Below are positions 50,269 through 62,000 of a DNA stretch of 62,000 nt, piece by piece; the stretch's first letter is position 1; each line of letters starts with the position of its first letter. The notes under the pieces were generated by a model that worked only from the letters and a program-made list of their open reading frames with translations, did no database searches and had not been told where the DNA came from. Position numbers and translations under genes: made by a program. Source of the stretch: Glandiceps talaboti. Taxonomy: Eukaryota; Hemichordata; Enteropneusta; Spengelidae. Where the stretch lies: contig NC_135552.1 of NCBI RefSeq assembly GCF_964340395.1, positions 6,388,494 to 6,450,493 on the forward strand, read 5' to 3'.

Positions 50269-50807
50269 ATTTGTTCATTTATTTGTTTATTTTCATGTGT
50301 TTTTGTAAACATAAATTAACTAAGCCTATGCCCCTGTGATAAAACTGATTTTCTGCATTTCTTTCTTTCCCTGGTTTATTGACGAAGTAAAGAAAAGCTA
50401 TATTGACTATATATATAATAAAGTAAAACTGTAAGTTCAGCTATACAGTATACTGTTCACAAACACTTAAGTTTATGTCAAAACTATTGTTACTATAGGA
50501 ATGACATCAAAATTTGGATAGCTGCAGTGAAAACGTACTTAGAATGTTTCTAGACATTGGAAACCATCCTTTGAAATGACTCAATGTTTGGTTACAGGAT
50601 AAGACACATTACTATTAGTAGCAGGTGAAACTAAGACTATCTTTAATAGGTGTATTTCCCTGGAATTGTTTGTTTTAGCTCCATCCAACTAAGAGTGACT
50701 GTACAAATCATACCGATACTACCCATTACATTTCATTTCATACCTTTGTTGCTTTCTACAGCTGAATCATCGAGGGATCGCCGAACGACTGTGCGTATCA
50801 TATACAT
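47311..50807 (-). CDS. unrecognised small two-exon gene, 81 codons
   Basis: Exon 1 coding 50807-50744, starting ATG TAT ATG with an in-frame TAA upstream, encodes MYMIRTVVRRSLDDSAVESN then K. The donor is GTATGA, phase 1. Exon 2 is 47492-47311, with acceptor ACTCAG; it runs QEKTKNRKMYSYMAPTSSPI through an acidic, Ser-rich tail to SDVSSEAAVM and TAA. The phases match and a poly(A) signal follows. I recognise no domain; there is a short basic start and a probably disordered acidic C-terminus, with no signal peptide or membrane segment. Further exons between could exist. Exon 1 lies in the left arm of an inverted duplication whose right arm holds a near-identical exon on the other strand. It sits upstream of MYO1D exon 2 on the same strand, so it may lie inside MYO1D intron 1. 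The joined model is inference from splice signals. Confidence 0.45.
49242..50227 (+). mobile_element. hAT-type element, internally deleted, 986 bp
   Basis: Terminal inverted repeats CAGTGTTTCCGCTG and CAGTGTTTCCTCTG (13 of 14). Left subterminal part is full of TTCGCC/GGCGAA words; the right one is full of TTAGCC/GGCTAA words. The interior is GC-richer and encodes a zinc-finger ORF but no transposase core. It lies in the intron of the small two-exon gene and abuts a (GTT)n run. Confidence 0.8.
49653..50156 (+). CDS. BED/TTF-type zinc-finger protein fragment of a hAT transposase
   Basis: 167 codons, ATG to TAA, wholly inside the hAT-type element. Contains THVQKSLFDCGFKGCG, a basic KKKRRRQ stretch, then EEWFGEFPWLLYKEESKQFF, CKAC, NVFTSGKTSDIPKKDNF and KHQKTAGHRLA: a C-x2-C ... 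H-x5-H finger as in ZNF862-like and other hAT-derived proteins. The hAT catalytic and dimerisation parts are absent, and the frame ends in the right subterminal repeats. It may bind transposon ends as a truncated protein, or be the first exon of a deleted element. Confidence 0.7.
   Translation: MTSRTHVQKSLFDCGFKGCGPESKAATETATCRKRDSPGAQNIDDGGETASFKKKRRRQVQEEWFGEFPWLLYKEESKQFFCKACQAAGQDNVFTSGKTSDIPKKDNFIKHQKTAGHRLATQAPQAASDMRRCTVTTYNRAKSAILHDLSLFFISNKLTRITNFLAG
50229..50268. repeat. (GTT)n microsatellite
   Basis: Pure trinucleotide run directly after the hAT right end. Confidence 0.95.
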
Positions 50808-52818
50808 TTTATGTTCCCCAAGACCGATTTAGTTAGATAAGAAACAGGCTTCCCACGACCACTCATTACAAATATAAACAACACCACACTTCTGCCGACA
50901 AGCAGGCACTGCATGTGCACACACATATCACCACAGGGAACCATGCAAACCGACTGTCATATATTAGGATAAATGGAAGTACATGTATACACAATAAAAG
51001 AGACCCACTTCCACTCATCAATGAATATACGATGCATTCGGATGCATTCGTGCTCATACTATCGATTGCGTTGACCCGTCCCGTTTGAGGGAACTAGACA
51101 CATCGTGATAACTGTGGTCTTCACAACATTATTTTGCATAAATTTCACCAGTGGGATCTGTAAGTGGGGTTTCAAAGATATCGGCACTAAGGGAAATCAA
51201 AACACTTCTCTGTGCCATAACAAAGCGTCATTGATACTATTTCAACTTCCATGTTTTGACTGTCGCACTACGACAGTGATGAACACGTTAGCGGCTTTCA
51301 CAGTCATTCATGTTTCAATATCACTTGAAAACATCTACAAATCTGTTTGGAATTACTAAACTATTGCTGAATAATTATTTCAGGCGATCGAACTTTTTGG
51401 TTTTCACGTTAAACAGAAGTTCCTGAAATCAAAAGACTTTTTACGGTTTGTTTTGTCGTCCCGACTATAGTATAAATGATGATACTTGGACGCACACGTC
51501 AACCAATTTCTTCCGACTTGGATGATACACGTAAACCGACTGCCAAAGCAAGGGGTTACACTGTACATGTAATGCAGACATTGTTTGTTTTCTTGTACCT
51601 GCAACTCTAGCTTTGAGGATTACCTTATGCCAAATTCTAGACGGGTAGGCTGTTTAGACACGATGAGGTCCAATGTACATAAACAACAACACTGCACTCT
51701 ATACTACGTACGTAACGGCATGTGACCTTGTCAACGAAAATTACCAAAGGTGCCATGGTACAAGCCGATCGTTCAATCGTAGTGGCAACACTTATAGGAC
51801 ATTCACGATAATTGAGTTGAATAGACTATGGAGAGAGCATCGCTAAAATGTTCCTAAGGTTCTAAGTTTGGCCACGTTTGCGTATAAAGTGAAACGAATA
51901 CAAAATTTATGTAAATCCGGAAATTATCGATGATGAGATGTCACGTTTGACGTGACCTCTACACTTCGACTAAATTGTCGTAGATAGCGTGGTATTGCGA
52001 ACGTTTTTTCAGTACTAACAACAAGTTGATCGTTCGACTGATGTTGATTCAATCCTTCTATTAACGTGAAAACCAAAAAGTTTGATCGCCTGAAACATGT
52101 GAAATAATTATTCAGCAGTAGTAGTTTAGTAATTCCAAACAGATTTGTAGATGTTTTCATGTGATAGTTGAAACATGCATGGCTGTGAAAGCCGAGGACG
52201 TGTTCATCACTGTCGTGGTGCGACAGTCAAAATCAACTGTGTATAAATTATGGAAATGTGCGAATAAAACGAAAACGAAGAAATTACGTTTCTTGTGCGT
52301 CAGTTTTAAAATGACTCGGCCCCTAAGTTTGATGTTGCGGCATACTGTCAAGCATGAAGCAACACGTTAATCGTACGTAACAGATACTCACTACATACAG
52401 GACACACTTCAAGTTCAGTTACAGTCACTAATACCAAGCTAATAGGTAATACGTAGGCTAAAACCATCGATGGTTCAGCAAATATTATTGAAAATTATAT
52501 GAATTTACGTCTTTCAATGTGAGAGTCAGTGTGCTGTAAGCATGGAGGTCACTTGCAACTTTGAATCAATACACTTGTATGTGTCAAAATCTAATCCTGC
52601 AATGTGATGACTTTCAATAGCTTGTTTGTGCCGAGGACGAAGAGTGTGTCTGTGTATCAGTAGGGGTCGGATGATGTTGTTTATATTTGTATTGAGTGGT
52701 CTGTGGGAAGCCTGTTTCTTATCTATCTAAATTGTTCTTAGGGAACATAAAATGTGTATGATAGGCACAGTCGTTCGGCGATCCCTCGATGATTCAGCTG
52801 TAAGTAGAATAAAACAAG
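50744..52818. repeat. ~2.1-kb inverted duplication with facing first exons
   Basis: Outer block 50744-50875 matches 52690-52818 in reverse, and inner block ~51225-51420 matches ~52060-52240 in reverse. The sequence between the blocks has diverged. The inner block holds ACTGTCGCACYACGACAGT and AACATCTACAAATCTGTTTG. Homology stops at the splice donor on both outer sides, so the unit looks like promoter plus first exon duplicated head to head. Confidence 0.85.
52752..52818 (+). CDS. first exon of a divergent paralogue of the small gene (partial)
   Basis: ATG TGT ATG ATA GGC then the same codons as the left copy: MCMIGTVVRRSLDDSAV, then SRIKQ, with donor GTAACC after 52818 (phase 1, as in the left copy). 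A stronger donor GTAAGT occurs at 52800. Thirty-plus bases are identical to the left exon. I found no second exon downstream, so it may be a dead copy or have distant exons. Confidence 0.4.
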
Positions 52819-53146
52819 GTAACCACAGGTCCAGGCTAATCCACTAAATTTGTCTGATTAATGATTATACTGTTATACAGGGAACGTTACAAATCACTAT
52901 AAAGAAAGCATGTCTGTAATTTGTTTAAGTCTACACACTAATATTTAGTTCAACATAAAACTTTACAATTCATAGACTACAATACATGCTACCAAAAACT
53001 TAAGCAAACAATTTCAGGTTGAAATTTGAAAGTGAGAACATGAATTGATTCTGATTTTGAATAAGATTACATGTATTGTACATCTATATGCAGTCATCTT
53101 TAGCATGCTGTTGTTACATTTAATTTAACAATATCAACAGTTACAG

Positions 53147-53570
53147 CTAAAATGATGTACATGTAGGTTGCTGTTTCACTCCTGGGACATTATGTTTTTG
53201 ACAAAGAGCTAAACATATATGTCGTTTGTGTATTTCAATTCTAGACTCACAAATAACAGACACACAAACACAGCAGGACCATTTGCCCAATCACATTGAA
53301 CACTGATTGGCATTGCTATTCTTTTACAGTACAGTAAAAACAGGCTTCTAATGAAAACATTACACATGGACTTGATGATTTTAATGGCTGCAATTGCTTA
53401 TTTTCTAACTGATAATCAACATTTCAACTTGACTACTTCTACATTCCCACTGTTCACGACACCTTTATAGTTGTTTCTTTTCCATTAGAAGTGTCTGAGG
53501 GTGTGTATTAAATCATAAATGTCATGTTGCATGAGTGAAACACCAAGCCTAAATCATTTTAGCTGTATTA
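53147..53570. mobile_element. ~420-bp MITE with copy at 46690
   Basis: Ends are inverted: AGCTAAAATGATG ... GTTGCTGTTTCACTC on the left, GAGTGAAACACCAAGCC ... ATCATTTTAGCTGTA on the right. A second right-end copy follows at 53580-53630. Confidence 0.65.
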
Positions 53571-54227
53571 GATGTCATGTAAGATGGGTAAAACACCAAG
53601 CCTCCATCATTTTAGCTGTAGTTTATTGACATATCAAACACCACTGATACAGTTACAGAAACACACTAACGGTTTTTAAACTAGCAATAACATGACTATT
53701 GTGACTTGTTTAGGAGACATATAGAATGTAGTAAGTGCAATTATTGAAAGTGTCAGAGTACTTCATTCATGTGAAGTCAGGTCTGACACCTCAGTGTTAA
53801 ACACTTGTTGAAAGTTTATCTCTGTTACAATATACTTGATCTCAACAAGACCACCTCTCTAGTACCACTTACTTTCATTCAATGACACATAAAAGTTTAT
53901 TTAACCATGCCTACTTGTAAATTTACAGGTAGTGGGGGAATATGGAATTGTCTTCGATTGAATCCAGGCTTGTTGTATTAATTAAAATACTGTCAAATAG
54001 TACATTTTAACTATTTTCATTGGGTGTGGATTTCTGCAAGAGTAAAATGCTCATGAAAGTAGGTACTTTGAACTGGTTATACCTTCCTAAAGCAGCAGAA
54101 GATGTACATGTCTGCGCAAAATGGCTGATTTCCATTTTCCTCTTGAAAATATGGAATTTCAGAATAAACTCAGTAATATATATAATTATATATTTTTTTT
54201 TAAAAACAAGAAGAAGGTATAACTATA

Positions 54228-54600
54228 ATATTATTCTCCAATACGTTCATTTGTTCGGCCAAGGAAAATGCAAATGACCTAGGGGGCCTTGTCAATACGA
54301 GTCACAAGATGAGTAGTGACAAAACCCTTTGGTCACAAGTACTTTACAGCTGAATGAAGAAAAATGTTGGAGAATAATTATATCTTCTCAATAATTTATG
54401 AAAATTGGGGCAAAATAATAACGATTTAGAACGTTTTGACTCATATTCTGACCACCACAGAACCAGTGACGTAGACACAGGTTGTTGTGACATAGAATGA
54501 CCAGGGTATAGACAGTGCAGAAGAAACCCACTGTCTATGATATAATCCATATTTTTTGTTCAAAGGCAATTAACTTGGCTTGTGCATGGTACATGGTGTA
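54228..54600. mobile_element. dispersed repeat, copy 3, with ~160-bp inverted-end core
   Basis: Core 54228-54388 has ends ATTATTCTCCAA / TTGGAGAATAAT. The longer stretch to 54600 matches 33140-33370. Confidence 0.6.
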
Positions 54601-55095
54601 AGTCATATAACCATTTTTCTACACAACCGGTCATACATAATATAAACATCTATCAGATTCTCCTGCAGTTCCTCAACATATCTACATGTACATTTAATGT
54701 TTGTCATTTTTTAGGCCAGGTGATCATTACATTGTCTAAATTTAGACTTCACCTGACCAACTTTTATTGATAACAATTATCTCACAACAACATGTGAAAC
54801 TAGGCATACATGTGCATATTGTAGCTGGGGACTTTTTTTTTTTTTACAAATTTCCCCCAATGGGCCATGTTTTAAAATAAACTTGAAACAAATACAGATT
54901 CTGCCAAGGGTTTTTTTGTTGAAATCCCCCCTTGTGTTGGAAATCAATAAAACAATGGACGGTAACCAGAGATCAGGCCAACTTCAGAAAATGTAAAAAC
55001 AATGTACTAGAAATATGGACAATTAATTCCCCTATTTTACTGGGACTTTTTCATAAACTCCCCTGTTTGGATATAGGTACGTATGATGAAACATT

Positions 55096-55293
55096 TTATT
55101 TACCACTGGGACCATTTTCCAATTTCAACCAGGATGGAGAGTGATGTACAGTAATCCACTTTTCACTGTCAGTTTGCAGTTGTGTAATCATGGTAACAAG
55201 GCGGTGGAATGCAGGTAATACGTCCATGATTTTAGAAGTAATGTAAAATACCTTCAGACTTTTGGTGAGGTTTACTTTCGAGGTGTTCATCAC
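55096..55293 (-). CDS. unrecognised short ORF, 65 codons
   Basis: ATG to TAA frame with GC content above its surroundings, encoding KIMDVLPAFHRLVTMITQLQ and EKWITVHHSPSWLKLENGPS. No family recognised. It could be a lone exon (GTAAAT donor-like sequence at its end) or a retroelement scrap; low confidence that it is a gene. Confidence 0.22.
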   Translation of the reverse strand: MMNTSKVNLTKSLKVFYITSKIMDVLPAFHRLVTMITQLQTDSEKWITVHHSPSWLKLENGPSGK

Positions 55294-55862
55294 AAAAATG
55301 GTAGTATTTATAATTCACACATAACAGTGTTAGACTATTAATTGAACTTTGCTTACTTAAAAGTGTTACATGTTTCCTGGAGAACACAGCATTGTTTGAA
55401 TTTCACAGTCTGTACTCCCAGTGATACATGTAGTTTTATATTATTATAATTTGAGTTATGGAAACCTTCCCCTCAGGAAATCACCAAAAAATTTCACTTG
55501 ATTTTCCTAATGTGATCAATCTGTTTGTAAAATTATACCACACAGAGCCTGTAAGACAGATTGTTATTCAGTTCTCGTCTGTCTTACTGCTAGCCTGTTT
55601 ACTGGGCTGTGTAGAGATACATCGTTAGCTCATCATACCTCCTGGCCCTCATATCATCAGCTTGTCTTGAGAATAGTTTAAAAGCTGGCAATTATGTATT
55701 GGAAATGTTTACCAAATAGCCAGATTGATCAATTAAGTATGCAGTGCATACTACCATGACAACTACATGTTGCAGTCAGACTGTCAATATTTAAATGAAG
55801 TCATTATGTAAATGAACGTATGTTATTGAGATGATCCCAGGAGTTAAACATTACATTATTTA

Positions 55863-56004
55863 AACAATAATGTATGCCCTCCCAGCCCATAATGGGCGAA
55901 AGCAAACTTTGAACGACATAATGGGCGAGGCGACAGCCGAGCCCATTATGGAGTGCAAAGTTTGCTTGAGTCCATTATGGACTGGGAGGGCATACATTAT
56001 TGTT
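55863..56004. mobile_element. 142-bp palindromic element
   Basis: Ends AACAATAATGTATGCCCTCC and its complement, with a CCATAATGG word repeated inside; nearly the whole element folds back. Confidence 0.8.
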
Positions 56005-56010
56005 ATTATT

Positions 56011-56409
56011 TTATAATTTTGCCAATTCCAGTGAATTTGTAGACCGAGAAACGCAAAACAACGTATAATATACACAGCGCTGAACATCGTCTGCCATGTT
56101 CGGCCCGGAAGCTGAATACTAATCATAGCGACACACGTACGTATACGTACACACACATATACACTTCAATGAACTGCTGTGAAGACAAACTTGTTTCATG
56201 AATGTGTTGTATTTTTAAACAGTGGAAATGACAATCATAAGTAGCAACATACATTTCGAAAAAATACCTAGTCGTACGAAGAAACAGAACAAATAAGCTT
56301 GTATTGTTATGCTCGTTCCGGGGCCGCGATGCCCAATAATGGAGTACATTATCAGTAATAATGTACAGCGATGACGTCACAAAATTCACTGGAATTGGTA
56401 ATGCTATAA
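56011..56409. mobile_element. ~400-bp MITE next to the palindrome
   Basis: Ends TTGCCAATTCCAGTGAATTT and the complement ACAAAATTCACTGGAATTGG at right. Contains CCCAATAATGG and AATAATGTACAG words related to the neighbouring palindrome. Confidence 0.7.
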
Positions 56410-56629
56410 TATAATAATTAATATGATTTGTGTAGTGACATGTTGAAATGTACATGTCACATGATTAATGTCAATTAACATACAGGATTTTTGATTACTA
56501 CTTTTGGGGGTACCTGAATCAGCTTAACTTACTCTCAAAACAAGCTGTTGATATGAGGGCTAGTAGTAGGAGGTATGACCAGCTGATGATGTAGCCCAGT
56601 ACAAACCAGGCTAGGGGAGTGGTGTATGA

Positions 56630-59600
56630 TAAGTGAAGTGCAGCATGATTGACATATCATACCTTTTATACAAATAATATGAAACATAGCTTCACCTGTC
56701 AGGGTCAGATTAAATTATGTATTCAAGGTGGAATTAAATATATCAAAACCACCTGTTGGCTTCAATATACCTACATACAGTCTTTACCATGGCATGTACA
56801 TGTACAGTCTCCCCATGGCATGTATACAATGTACAATGTAGTTCTGATCTAGGTCACCTTGAACATATTACTTGTATATTATATGTCATAACATTTACAT
56901 TTTAAATGTTTTCATAGGAATTATTTTGTAAATAAGAAAAAGATTCCATCAATATTACACGGTCTCAGATCCTGAACTAAATTTGAATTTACAGAATGAA
57001 ATACAATGTGTGAATGTTAGTGGGAGTACAATGTAGTGTATTTAAAGGCAAACTGGAATTTGTAGTTTTAATTTTTAACCTGCTCTTATGATAGTAACTT
57101 ACACAAACCAGAAGTCAGTAATAAAGTTCTAATTGCTAATTATCTGCAACATGAGCTGTTGATGTTGAAAAACTGTTTCAAATTAAAACCCAACACCATT
57201 ATTGAAATTAGCAACTTTTGTTATTAAAAGAGATTTGTAAACTTATTTTGTATTATAAATGTATTATTTAAGTACCTGTCAAAAATTTTCATTGTGAATA
57301 CAAAATGTGCATTATGGCTTTCAACTTGACTATCTCTGAAAATATGAACCCAATGAATATATATGGAAACCTAATATGTACATTTCAATTCATTAATATT
57401 GTCATTCTGTGTTACATTATGGCGCTATGATTACAGGCAACTCATTCAAAAAATCATAACATACATGATCTATATGGCATTCATATCATAATCACATCTA
57501 GAAGATCTCATAGTATAAGTATAAATACAGAATGTGCACCCACATTGTTTTCTAAAGAATAGGTAACCAAGCATTGTGTGTTTATTTAGCATTGCCTTTG
57601 TCAATTTCATATGTACATCATGTATGTATTAAACTATAAATAACAGCATGCCTTCACATCTTGAAATAGTTGGCAGAGACAAATATACTGTGTTTATGTA
57701 ATACATACTCTGTATACATATGTATTATACAAAGTCAAGTATCCAACATCTCATCAAATATATGTATACCAGTACAAAATGTAACTTGCAGTGTGTTTAA
57801 AATTAGACTGGATGCAAAAGTGTTCCGTAACAAAACCACAAGTGGAGGTCTACATCATAACAATACCATATAGAAACTAGACTAAAAATATGCCTTTAAA
57901 AATACTTAATTAAAATTTACTGTGAATGTTTTTTTTATTTTGGGGCACAATGATTTTAGCAGAAAAATACTTTTTCACATTTTGCTTTCATTTTATTTTG
58001 ACTAGTCCACAATTTGTGACTACAGACTAACAGAGTACACAACATGACTTTGTAACACAGTGTACTGATTGACACTTACATCATGGATAACTCTGCCTTT
58101 CTTGCATGTACATATAGTCCGTAAGATACAGACATTCATGCCATGCTATCAGCCAGCACTCACTATGTGATGGAAGACTGATAGGGCTGAACAACATGAC
58201 GTATCTTACAGTCCCCTAATGCACATGTACTTGTTCATAATTTATTGGTGAAAGTGATTCCATTTCGCAACCGATTTATTTTGGCACAAAAATTACTCAA
58301 CTAAATGCTACACACTAAACTATGTTTGGAACCCAAATACATACATGTACATATATGTACATTCACATAACTTTTTTGCCATTCTAACAAATCATGTACT
58401 ATATTTCAAGTTTATTGCCACTATTAATAATTTACAGTAAGTTATGTTAAAAATCATAAAAGTCTCTTGGCTGTCATAAACACTAATTCATTAGTCATAA
58501 CAGCCTCCATTTGATGATAGGAACCATCCACTCCCTCAACACTTAGTTCTATTGGAATATCATTTCAGGATATCAGTCATTTTAAAACTAGAGTGTGTAC
58601 TATATAATTAATATACTTTATTACTGAATAAATTGTATCAGTACATGTTTGTAAAATATGGCTATCAAGGACACCTGTAATTCATATTTTTTGTCAGTGC
58701 TTAGTAATCCGGGTATGTGGGCCAATAATTCTACTATCAGACTCCAGCCTTGCAAACATGTATGTATATAGTCCTCCAGCTATCAACAACTAGCACAGCA
58801 TTTCAGCAATCTCTAACAACCCTGGCAAACACAGACAATGTAAACTAATCATAAATTATACATCTCCACCCAGTTTGTACATAGATCACCCAGACACTAT
58901 CAGTTAACATCCTCTCATTACTGACATTAGCAGTATACATGTATGCACGGACATGAACCTGACATTTACATGTAACTTGTAAAGGCACTGATTACTTCTC
59001 AGCTGTCGGGATTTTCTGGATTAAAGGATCAGACTGTGACTTTCTAGTTTAGTCTTGTAATTGACTTCTTTGAAGTAAATCTGACATTGTGGTCAGCTAT
59101 TGTAATAAATCACAGATTAACATCAGAGATAAGAGATGACCAGTTTTATCATTACCCATGTGTACAATACAAGTACAACTTACATACATGTACAAGTACC
59201 CCTCAGATCCAACCAACACATAAATGAAGATACATCATACAAGCAGCCTTGCTCTTGAGTCTTGGTTTATGACTAATACATAGATTACATCATCCATACA
59301 TGTAACGTACAATTCAGCTCATCTGTACGTGTTGCTGCACAGCAGTTGCCAATAGTAATACACATGATGACCCAAATCCAGGAATGTCTGCTGAAATGTA
59401 GCATGTAGGTCTTCAATTTTTACATAATTCTTCACTCCAAGGAAATGACTTTTTAATTTAGTAGCCTACTAAAGTCAATTATTATTACTGTATGCTAATT
59501 AGTCTAATGATGCTGAAGTAATCTGTTACTGTTATTGTAATCATACACTAATTGCTACTAATTGCCATTTACAAATTGGTCAATTAAGGTAATCTACATG

Positions 59601-60660
59601 TATTCAGGACTATACTGTTAATTTCCTGTAGTTATAACACATTCTCGCTACATTAAACCACAGACCCTACTATAATAAGACTATGGGTCAATATTACAAT
59701 TAGAGTTCATGCCACACCCAAACACAAACTGTCAGCAGGGAATAATTCCACACCCTATCTGAGTATGTAGGAAGTTAATGCTCACTTTCATCCCACACAA
59801 AATTACAGTGAATACTATTAAAATACGATTGTCACTCTAGCAATTATCCCTCAATTAAACTTTACTGCTAGAAAATTATAATAACCAACAGAATAAAGCT
59901 GCTAGCCCATAGACTTGGCTGTAAATTTAACAATATCATTCTCTGATGAACAAGTACATGTACAATGTATGCTGAATCAGATAGCCATGTATCTGGGCTG
60001 GATTAACAATTAAATCATTTTACTATAACAAAGAGTAACTTGATGGTGAAATTTTTCTGTAATAAATAAAAAAGAATGGAATGATGTTTTGCATGGATGT
60101 AGTCTTACATATGATACTGTAGTTGTAATATTTAGCCTGGGATACATTTTAAATACAATATTTCTGAAATGTGTTCTGAATGAAGACTACAAGATAGCAT
60201 AGCTTTTTAACACATAACTTTATAAGTCTGTACATGATAAATTGATTGCATCTTTTCAAATATTTTTGCCTGGAATCCATGCTGATTACATTATATGTTG
60301 TTATAGACTCAGTCTGTAAGTGTAAGATATGTCATGTTGTACAGCCCTATGAGGCTTCTTTGTTTGATGAGTACTCGCTGATAGCATGGAACCAATATCT
60401 GCATCTGACCAACTATATAATTTATTTCTGAAAGTATTTTGTACAACAAGGCAGCACAGTTTCTTAGCATGTTTCACTTAAGTTATAATCATGTTGTATG
60501 GCATCTTTTAAACTCTCAGCTGTACAGGGAGCTCTAACTTCACAAGACATCAAAAATTAATCTCAAGACATGAGTCATTCGGTACAAAATACACTAGTTA
60601 CACCTACAAGACAAATACAGCATTGTTTATACACTCACAGCATACTACATATTACATTAC
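56630..60660. other. non-coding region
   Basis: AT-rich sequence with many TACATGTA words and no supported exon. A small inverted-end repeat (58103-58230: GCATGTACATATAGTCCGTA facing GTCCCCTAATGCACATGTAC, both with GTATCTTAC) is the only structure seen. Confidence 0.5.
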
Positions 60661-60662
60661 TC

Positions 60663-61103
60663 TGAGGCTCTATTTACAAAATGACATTTTCAAATGAAAA
60701 TGCAACTATTTTGTTGTGTTTGCACCTAAGTCCTTTTGTTTTAAACAGAGAAGTCAAAAACACACATGAAAATTCAACGATTTGAAAAAGATGCCAAAAG
60801 TTGATAATTTTCAAAATGACTCATTTTCAGAGTCTGTGTAAACAAGTAAAAACAGTCAGATTTTAAAGTAACCAAAAAAACCCAATAATTTAAAAAGGCA
60901 TATATATTTGATCTCAGAAATTAACCCATCGATAACATACTTACACATGTTTTGGTGTAAACCATACGGTCAACAACAATAGTCAGTATATCGTGTAAAC
61001 ACATGAAAACGTATTAAAATGAAAATTGCATTATTAATAAATTGCATAATTAATTTTTAGGGTTTTTTTATTTGACAAAATTATCATGTAAACACAGCCT
61101 AAA
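60663..61103. mobile_element. non-autonomous element family A, copy 4
   Basis: Ends TGAGGCTCTATTTACA and the complement of TTTAGGCTGTGTTTACATG, 441 bp. Internal AACACACATGAAAATTCAAC and GATGCCAAAAGTTGATAATT match the other copies. Confidence 0.7.
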
Positions 61104-61555
61104 TGAAGTTATCTGTAAATAAATAGTGACTGAATTTTGTTGGAATTTGGTTTAACAATATCACAAATGATGATTACCCATACAGCAATCATGCATCATT
61201 CTTAACCACCCCTAAACTTTAAAGGCCCATGATTCTATACCAGGACATACCAAGGTTTTTACATACTATTATCTTATCTGAGGAGCCATAAGAACTTAAA
61301 GATATGATACGATCTCATCAACCTTTTGTTCTGAAACAACTTTTTCTATCTTAACAGCTCAGCCAGATAACTGTTTTTCACCCCTACATTTTAATCCTAA
61401 TCTGATAAGCCTTTAAACTCAAAATCAGAGATTACTTTATCTGGTGGGATAAAACTTAAGCTGGATACTGTATCTTTATATGTTGAGTTGTAATACTATG
61501 TCCCAAAGATATGCATCAATCAAGTGTGGATGTTTCAAATCAAAGATGCGAGTCA

Positions 61556-61584
61556 TCACTCACTCACTCACTCACTCACTCACG
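61556..61584. repeat. (CACT)n microsatellite
   Basis: Seven-unit CACT run. The rest of 61104-62000 shows nothing identifiable. Confidence 0.9.
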
Positions 61585-62000
61585 CACAATAGAAACCCAT
61601 GCCGTCTTGACTGCCATGCCCTACATACATGTATACTGTATACACCTGTAATAGATATTTTGGGCCTAAGTTATCAGCTACAAAAATTTAAAAATAGTTA
61701 CACCTCATACTACAAATACATATATGTATGATCTGTACAGTAGCATTTTACTCAAGACTTTGAATAGCATCATGACTTGTTTTTGAAAACTGGTATTATT
61801 TCAGGGTTTCAATTCAGATACATTTCTCTCATTTTTCTTTCTTCCTTTCAAGTTTCATTCTTTTTCATTTTAATTTAAACTAACAGTAGGAAAGATTAGC
61901 CTAGAATGTTTCATGGCCTACTATGACTTTTAGTGACAGATTTACATCATTCACAGCGTAAACTTTACATAAGACCTCAAAACAAGAATGACTCATTGCC

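Larger units (their letters stand above)
55590..56614. mobile_element. ~1-kb element with long inverted ends, carrying nested insertions
   Basis: Left ~55590-55690 and right ~56530-56614 are ~100-base inverted repeats beginning CTAGCCTG and sharing CATACCTCC, CCCTCATATCA and CAGCTTGT. Inside are two further palindromic elements (55863-56004 and 56011-56409). Confidence 0.75.

Noticed and set aside
51105-52351. Two frames sharing FDCRTTTVMNT in opposite arms of the inverted repeat
   Set aside because: Shared because the DNA is duplicated. The frames differ elsewhere and lie upstream of the first exons, where promoter sequence is expected.
60246-60431. Plus-strand frame with CKCKICHVVQPYEASLFDEY
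   Set aside because: Short, no flanking splice or promoter support, no family recognised; not enough to call a gene.

Overview
The window is nuclear DNA from an animal, most likely a marine invertebrate. It is AT-rich, its genes have introns with GT/AG borders, and it carries many microsatellites, minisatellites, MITE-like elements and two elements with hAT-type ends. Two of the three recognised genes are innate-immune types that are expanded in lancelets, hemichordates and molluscs (a RIG-I-like receptor and a TRIM-NHL protein). The sequence alone does not name the species.

Left part, + strand. At 755-4368 are the last four coding exons of a RIG-I-like receptor: helicase motifs IV-VI and the zinc-binding C-terminal RNA-sensing domain. 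The 5' part lies left of the window. At 6855-9097 is a single-exon TRIM-NHL gene (RING, two B-boxes, coiled coil, filamin-like region, six-bladed NHL propeller). It is broken by one dinucleotide frameshift and one in-frame TAA. A perfect NF-kappaB-type site lies 45 bases before its start codon.

Middle, - strand. From 40103 down to 15612 run nineteen exons of a class I myosin of the MYO1D / Drosophila Myo31DF type, the unconventional myosin that controls left-right chirality. All splice phases agree and give 972 codons; only the first ~33 codons (exon 1) were not found. The introns hold most of the repeats, four co-oriented CTCF-like motifs, a THAP-domain remnant, and a 141-bp tandem duplication that creates a possible in-frame 72-nt cassette exon in the motor domain. 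A roughly 200-bp palindrome between AT microsatellites carries two intact hammerhead-ribozyme cores in opposite orientation. A second, weaker example lies inside an element with hAT-type ends.

Right part. An unrecognised small two-exon gene (81 codons, - strand, 50807 to 47311, with poly(A) signal) starts in one arm of a ~2-kb inverted duplication (50744-52818). The other arm carries a near-identical first exon facing the opposite way, so the two form a head-to-head pair. A hAT element with a zinc-finger ORF sits inside the intron of the small gene. From 53 kb to the end I see mainly transposon remnants (one clearly nested) and no gene I can defend.
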